The translations under genes and the position numbers were made by a program. The notes below the pieces were generated by a model. It was not told where the DNA came from, made no database searches, and worked only from the letters and a program-made list of their open reading frames with translations. 55,539 nt of DNA from Clostridiales bacterium (GTDB lineage Bacteria; Bacillota; Clostridia; Oscillospirales; Oscillospiraceae): positions 1 through 55,539 of the forward strand of contig JAJPXL010000022.1 in assembly GCA_021205455.1 (NCBI GenBank), given 5' to 3'. Positions 51,829 to 55,539 of this stretch are shown here, one piece after another; the first letter of the stretch is position 1, and every line of letters begins with the position of its first letter.

Positions 51829-52572
51829 ATGATCGCATTTTTGACCAGCAGCCCCGCCATCCCCAGGGATGCGGAGCATCCCTACAGCGCCCGGGAAGTC
51901 AACGGCGCCAACGGCCTGATTCAGCGCCTGGCCGCCCTGTGGCAGCCGGAGATGCACGTCCTGTTCATCAGCGCCACCCCGGCGGAGCACGAGGAGAATC
52001 TGTCCAGAGCGGCGGAGCTGGGGGCGGCCTTCGCCGTCTCCGGCCTGCCCTTCGCCGGTCTGGCGGTCTGGGACGATGCCAGCGGGGACTGCTCCGCCGA
52101 AACGCTGCGCCGGTTTGACCTGCTGATTCTGTCCGGCGGCCACGTCCCCACCCAGAACGCCTTTTTCCAGCGCATCGGCCTGCGGGAGAAGCTGGAGGGC
52201 TATCCCGGCATCGTGCTGGGCATCAGCGCAGGCACCATGAACAGCGCGGACGTGGTTTACGCCCAGCCGGAGCTGGAGGGGGAGGCCCTGGACCCCGGCT
52301 ATCGGCGGTTCCTCCCCGGCCTGGGGCTGACTAAGGCCATGGTGCTGCCCCACTATCAGGCGGTGCGGCATGCCACGCTGGACGGGATGCGCCTCTTTGA
52401 GGACATCACTTATCGGGACAGCATGGGGCGGGTGTTCTATGCCCTGGTGGACGGCAGCTACCTGCTGGTGCAGTCCGGCGTCACCACCCTCTATGGGGAG
52501 GGCTACCGCATCGCGGACGGCAGGCTGCTGAAAATCTGCGCGGCGGGGGGCTCCGTAGTGCTTCCCGTATAA
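51829..52572 (+). CDS. Peptidase S51 family (dipeptidase E-like)
   Basis: 247-residue serine peptidase-like protein of the class I glutamine amidotransferase fold. The nucleophile elbow 'GISAGTMNSAD' and 'LSGGHVPTQN' are family motifs; dipeptidase E cleaves Asp-X dipeptides, and cyanophycinase relatives also share the fold. ATG 51829 with AAAGGAAG was chosen over an in-frame ATG at 51763. Cytosolic, monocistronic. Confidence 0.88.
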   Translation: MIAFLTSSPAIPRDAEHPYSAREVNGANGLIQRLAALWQPEMHVLFISATPAEHEENLSRAAELGAAFAVSGLPFAGLAVWDDASGDCSAETLRRFDLLILSGGHVPTQNAFFQRIGLREKLEGYPGIVLGISAGTMNSADVVYAQPELEGEALDPGYRRFLPGLGLTKAMVLPHYQAVRHATLDGMRLFEDITYRDSMGRVFYALVDGSYLLVQSGVTTLYGEGYRIADGRLLKICAAGGSVVLPV

Positions 52573-52599
52573 GCCTGCACGAACTGCATAGCATAAAAG

Positions 52600-52632
52600 G
52601 AGACAGCCGGCCTGCTGGCCGGCTGCCTCTTT
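52600..52632 (+). terminator. Terminator after the S51 peptidase gene
   Basis: Stem of about 11 bp, GACAGCCGGCC with GGCCGGCTGCC, followed by TCTTTG. Confidence 0.65.
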
Positions 52633-52691
52633 GCGTGAAAAGGGTCCTGCGTTTTTTTGCGTTCCGCCCCGGCGGGGCGGAGGGGGCGAAG

Positions 52692-52892
52692 TTACTTCAG
52701 CCCCTGCTCGTAAGCCTCGATCATCTTACGAACCATCTGGCCGCCGATGGAACCGGCCTGACGGGCGGTGATGTCGCCGTTGTAGCCCTGCTGCAGGTTG
52801 ACGCCCACCTCGTTGGCGGCCTCCATCTTGAACTTGTCCATGGCCTCCCGTGCCTGGGGCACGACGATCTTATTGCTGTTGCTGTTAGCCAT
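52692..52892 (-). CDS. Alpha/beta-type small acid-soluble spore protein
   Basis: 66-residue SASP that coats and protects spore DNA. 'SIGGQMVRKMIEAYEQ' near the C terminus and 'AREAMDKFKMEAANEVGV' in the middle are the family signatures; the GPR protease site is expected in the latter ('KFKMEAANEVG', E-x rule). ATG 52892 was chosen as the fold begins there. Expression should be confined to the forespore from the sigma-G promoter at 52953-52981. It is direct evidence that the organism can form spores. Confidence 0.95.
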   Translation of the reverse strand: MANSNSNKIVVPQAREAMDKFKMEAANEVGVNLQQGYNGDITARQAGSIGGQMVRKMIEAYEQGLK

Positions 52893-52952
52893 ACTCGTTG
52901 CATCTCTCTTTCTAATCAAGATTCGACCCTTCCTGAGTGGAAGTGACGAGTG

Positions 52953-52981
52953 TAGTATGAGAAATTCAACCCGAACTATGC
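52953..52981 (-). promoter_or_regulatory. Sigma-G promoter of the spore protein gene
   Basis: On minus, GCATA (52981-52977), 17 bp, and CATACTA (52959-52953) match the forespore sigma-G/F consensus exactly. The -35 box lies within the 3' end of the extended folA frame. Confidence 0.88.
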
Positions 52982-53604
52982 GGCGCAGCGCCCCGCCAAA
53001 AGCTGGCGGCCTTTCCAGCGGGGAAACTGGCATTTTTTGACAGCAAAACAGGGGGTTTGGAACAGCCATCCGGGAAAAAGAAAGCGCCCGGCGGCATTTT
53101 ACAATGCCGCAATGCCGCAAGGCGCTTCGGGTCGCAGTTCCGATAGCGGCGGAAGGTGTAGGAGACGCCGCCCTCGCGCATCGCTTCGCTTTCGGAGACC
53201 AGCGTCCACTCCGGGAACTGCGTCAGCTCCGGGAAGAACCGGTCCGCCGGGCGGACGGCCTCCACGCAGGTGAGCTCTGCCTCGGAGCAGCAGGGCAGCA
53301 GCGCCGCATAGAGGGACGCGCCGCCGATCACCCAGGCGTCCTCCTCCACCTGGGCCAGCTTCTCCAGGCCGTGCAGGACGGTCACGCCCTCTGGGTGGAA
53401 GGCACTGCTCCGCGTCAGCACATAGTTTTTCCGCCCCGGCAGAGGGGCAGGCCCCGGCAGGGAATCCCAGGTGGCCCGGCCCATCACCACGGCGCAGCCC
53501 ATGGTCAGCGCCTTAAAGTGCTTCCTGTCGCCGGGCAAGCTATAAAGCAATTCTCCCTTCCAGCCGATGCCCCAGTCCCGGCTGACTGCCGCGATCATCC
53601 GCAT
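52966..53604 (-). CDS. folA: Dihydrofolate reductase with unusual C-terminal read-through
   Basis: 212 codons; DHFR normally ends near residue 160. Residues 1-155 are a complete DHFR: 'MIAAVSRDWGIGWKGELLYS', catalytic Asp26 in 'LPGDRKHF', 'VVMGRATWDSLP', and 'WVIGGASLYAALLP'. It reduces dihydrofolate to tetrahydrofolate with NADPH. The extra 50 codons (after 'YTFRRYRN') run through the gene's own terminator and over the sigma-G promoter, so the natural stop seems lost. It begins 3 bases after folBK. Confidence 0.9.
   Translation of the reverse strand: MRMIAAVSRDWGIGWKGELLYSLPGDRKHFKALTMGCAVVMGRATWDSLPGPAPLPGRKNYVLTRSSAFHPEGVTVLHGLEKLAQVEEDAWVIGGASLYAALLPCCSEAELTCVEAVRPADRFFPELTQFPEWTLVSESEAMREGGVSYTFRRYRNCDPKRLAALRHCKMPPGAFFFPDGCSKPPVLLSKNASFPAGKAASFWRGAAPHSSG
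53075..53125 (-). terminator. Terminator of the folate operon, inside the folA open frame
   Basis: Two-part stem (GCGCC 53125-53121 with GGCGC 53088-53084, and GCGGCATT 53118-53111 with AATGCCGC 53098-53091) followed on minus by TTTCTTTTT. It covers codons 160-177 of the folA frame. Confidence 0.75.
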
Positions 53605-53607
53605 GGG

Positions 53608-54429
53608 TCAGCCCTCCCCGGGGAGGCTGTCCAGCAGCTGGCCCATGGTCTGGCGCAGCACCGGATGGACAAGGTTGGGGGCCAGCTCCGCCATAGGCTC
53701 CAGCACGAACCGCCGGTTCTGCAAATCCGGGTGGGGGATGGTCAAATCCGCGTCGTCCTGCACCAAATCGTCATAGAACAGGATGTCCAAATCCAGCGTC
53801 CGCGGCCCCCAGTGCACCAGCCGCTCCCGCCCGGCGGTCTGCTCCAGCCGGTGCAGGGCGTCCAGCAGCTCATGGGGCGGCAGCAGCGTCTCGATTTCCG
53901 CCGCCGCGTTCAGGAAGTCCTCCTGCGCCACGCCGCCGTAGGGCTTCGTGGTCCGGTAGGCGCTGACCGCCTTCACCCGAATGTCGGGGTTCCGGCGCAG
54001 GCCATCCACCGCGCCGTCCAGATACGCCTTTTTGTCCCCCAGATTGGAGCCAAGCCCCAGAAAGGCCCGGTGCCAGCTGCGGGAGATGCAGACGGAGACG
54101 GAGTCGAAGGGCAGCGGGATGGGGGCACTGGGCTTCGCCAGCTCCAGCTCCGCCCCCCGCAGCAGGGGATAGCGCAGCAGCAGGGCCCGGCAGGTGTGCT
54201 CCGCGGCGGCCTCCAGCAGCTTCCAGGTGTGCGCCTGTAAGTAATCCGTCAGAAACTGGCAGACCTCCGCATAGCTGACGGTGTCCTCCAGATTATCTGT
54301 CAGGCCGCCCTGGCGGGTGGAGAGGAAAAGGGTGGCGTTGACCACAAAGGTCTGGCCCAGCCTGGTTTCCTCCTCATACACGCCGTGGTGGGCAAAGACC
54401 CGCAGCCCGCGAATGCGAAGCTCATCCAT
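53608..54429 (-). CDS. folBK: Bifunctional dihydroneopterin aldolase / HPPK
   Basis: 273-residue fusion for two consecutive folate steps. Residues 1-~118 are FolB ('LRVFAHHGVYEEE', 'DTVSYAEVCQ'), and ~120-273 FolK ('FLGLGSNLGDKKAYLDGAV' at the join and 'GPRTLDLDILFYDD', 'IPHPDLQNRRFVLEPMAEL'). Such fusions are known in Firmicutes. ATG overlaps the end of folP by 8 bases. Confidence 0.93.
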   Translation of the reverse strand: MDELRIRGLRVFAHHGVYEEETRLGQTFVVNATLFLSTRQGGLTDNLEDTVSYAEVCQFLTDYLQAHTWKLLEAAAEHTCRALLLRYPLLRGAELELAKPSAPIPLPFDSVSVCISRSWHRAFLGLGSNLGDKKAYLDGAVDGLRRNPDIRVKAVSAYRTTKPYGGVAQEDFLNAAAEIETLLPPHELLDALHRLEQTAGRERLVHWGPRTLDLDILFYDDLVQDDADLTIPHPDLQNRRFVLEPMAELAPNLVHPVLRQTMGQLLDSLPGEG

Positions 54430-55231
54430 AGCACACCGCCTCCGTCATGCGCACCGCCCGGACGTTGGCCTGTACATCGTGGACCCGGACGAACATACAG
54501 CCCGCCATGGCAGCCATGACCGTGGTGGCCAGGGTGCCCTCCAGGCGGTCGTCCGGGGGCAGGTCCAACGTCAGCCCGATGACGCTCTTCCGGCTGGCAC
54601 CCAGCAGCACCGGCAGGTCAAAGGCTTTCCGCAGCTCCGGCAGGCGGCGGATGCACTCCAGGTTGTGCCGGTAGCCCTTGCCGAAGCCCACGCCGGGGTC
54701 GAGGATGATTTTGCTCCGGGAAATACCGGCCTGCTCTGCCAGGCGCAGCGTCCCCTTCAAATCCTCCAGCATATCCACGAAGAACAGGCCGTAGCTTGCC
54801 TCTTTGCGGTTGTGCATCAGGCAGCAGGGCACATCGGCCCCGGCAATCACCGCCGCCATCTTCGGGTCGCACTTCAGCCCCCAGATGTCGTTGATGAGGT
54901 CGGCCCCGGCGGCAAGCCCGGCGGCGGCCACGGCGCTCTTGCAGGTATCCAGGCTGACGGGCACGTCAAAGCGGGCCTTCACCGCCTCGATGACCGGGAG
55001 GACGCGGTCCATCTCCTCCTGGTCGGAGAGGAGGGTGTAGCCGGGGCGGGTGGATTCCCCGCCGATGTCCACAACGTCCATCCCCTGGGCCAGCATCTCC
55101 TCCACATGGCGGAGGGCGGCGTCCAGCCGGTTCCACTGCCCGCCGTCGGAGAAGGAGTCCGGCGTCACGTTCAAAATGCCCATTATATAGGTTTTGCCTT
55201 CGGTCTGAAACTCTTTTGTGCCAATTCTCAT
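54422..55231 (-). CDS. folP: Dihydropteroate synthase
   Basis: 269-residue enzyme joining the pterin and p-aminobenzoate; target of sulfonamides. 'IMGILNVTPDSFSDGGQW' and 'GGESTRPGYTLLSDQEE' are the two family signatures, then 'LDPGVGFGKGYRHN' and 'VLLGASRKSVIG'. TAGGAG before the ATG. First gene of the fol operon. Confidence 0.95.
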   Translation of the reverse strand: MRIGTKEFQTEGKTYIMGILNVTPDSFSDGGQWNRLDAALRHVEEMLAQGMDVVDIGGESTRPGYTLLSDQEEMDRVLPVIEAVKARFDVPVSLDTCKSAVAAAGLAAGADLINDIWGLKCDPKMAAVIAGADVPCCLMHNRKEASYGLFFVDMLEDLKGTLRLAEQAGISRSKIILDPGVGFGKGYRHNLECIRRLPELRKAFDLPVLLGASRKSVIGLTLDLPPDDRLEGTLATTVMAAMAGCMFVRVHDVQANVRAVRMTEAVCYG

Positions 55232-55329
55232 GGTTGGATGCTCCTAGCAGAATGTGAAGTCTAAATCTTCGCTTTATTCAATATATCGCAAAATACCAAC
55301 GGAACAGACTGCGGCATCACCCCTCAGTC

Positions 55330-55539
55330 AGCTTCGCCGACAGTTCTCCTTTCAGGGGAGCCATTAACGTAGCGGTTACAGCAACCTCTTGCCTCCCCTG
55401 AAAGGCAATGTCATCAATTTAAAGATGCAATCTATCCTGGGTTGAGGAGAATTACGCAGCCGTACAGTCAGATTTCATCGACCGAGGGATAACAAAATTG
55501 ACGCCCGTCCCGCCAACGGCAGGGACGTGGGCGGCAATC
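55330..55539 (-). repeat. Dispersed intergenic repeat, element C (runs off the window)
   Basis: On minus it reads GATTGCCGCCCACGTCCC, hairpin partner GGGACGGGCG, TCAATTTTGTTATC, then GACTGTACGGCTGCG, the same order as element A. The CTCCCCTGAAAGG module appears twice at 55346-55410 around TAACGTAGCGGTTACAG. No gene is seen in 55232-55539. Confidence 0.65.

Overview
The window looks like chromosome from a GC-rich, Gram-positive, endospore-forming member of the Clostridia, most like gut Oscillospiraceae (Flavonifractor-type relatives). The clues are a small acid-soluble spore protein gene with a textbook sigma-G promoter, Firmicutes-type gene order (rbfA-nrnA-truB-ribF-hslO; folP-folBK-folA), AAGGAGG ribosome binding sites, lipoproteins with Gram-positive style lipoboxes, and many sugar-uptake and plant-glycoside genes. 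The genus is an inference; no search could be run.

Layout. 1-3363: the 3' part of tmRNA, then a YjbR-like protein, an alpha/beta hydrolase, and a flavodoxin plus radical SAM pair with its own promoter. 3400-4689: a minus-strand tRNA cluster (Val, Asp, Phe, Gly, Cys, and separately Gln) containing two near-identical 122-bp repeats that carry the 3' end of tRNA-Gly. 4721-9929: a seven-gene minus-strand housekeeping operon (YerC/TrpR-like regulator, methyltransferase, rbfA, nrnA, truB, ribF, hslO). 10151-10824: tRNA-Arg and a small P-loop kinase-like protein. 11132-24308: a complete type I-C CRISPR-Cas system (cas3, cas5c, cas8c, cas7c, cas4, cas1, cas2) and a 78-spacer array. 24350-35764: a sugar-type ABC transporter locus with a two-component system and two large solute-binding lipoproteins. 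36512-48353: a glycoside-degradation island (GH78 rhamnosidase, sugar isomerase-like protein, GH2, AraC regulator, GPH-type symporter, GH1) followed by a TetR/MATE efflux pair. 48562-55231: peptidase C1 (PepC), DUF1858, a second MATE with an attenuator leader, an S51-family peptidase, the spore protein and the folate operon. Several intergenic gaps hold copies of dispersed palindromic repeats.

The most important observation is between cas3 and cas5c (13304-13557). On the minus strand there is a solitary, degenerate CRISPR repeat that keeps the 12-nt 3' handle and has a rebuilt hairpin. It has its own promoter (TTGCGG, 17 bp, TATAAT) and is followed by a 'spacer' whose first 17 positions match the start region of the cas5c-cas8c-cas7c-cas4-cas1-cas2 promoter. 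The match is perfect except at positions 6 and 12, exactly the positions that type I effector complexes flip out and ignore. The matched site is flanked by TTC, the type I-C PAM. This is the signature of an autorepressing crRNA-like RNA (CreR/CreA class): Cascade loaded with this guide should sit on its own promoter and shut it down without triggering Cas3 degradation, because pairing stops after 17 nt. cas3 has a separate promoter that lacks the target.

A second regulatory theme is in the ABC transporter locus. Three promoters (the permease operon, the response-regulator gene and the second solute-binding protein) share one architecture: two 11-bp direct repeats of the type TTTAAGGTTTC lying over the -35 region and followed 16-17 bp later by a good -10 box. 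This is what an OmpR/PhoB-type activator encoded in the middle of the locus would use, so all three units probably form one regulon.
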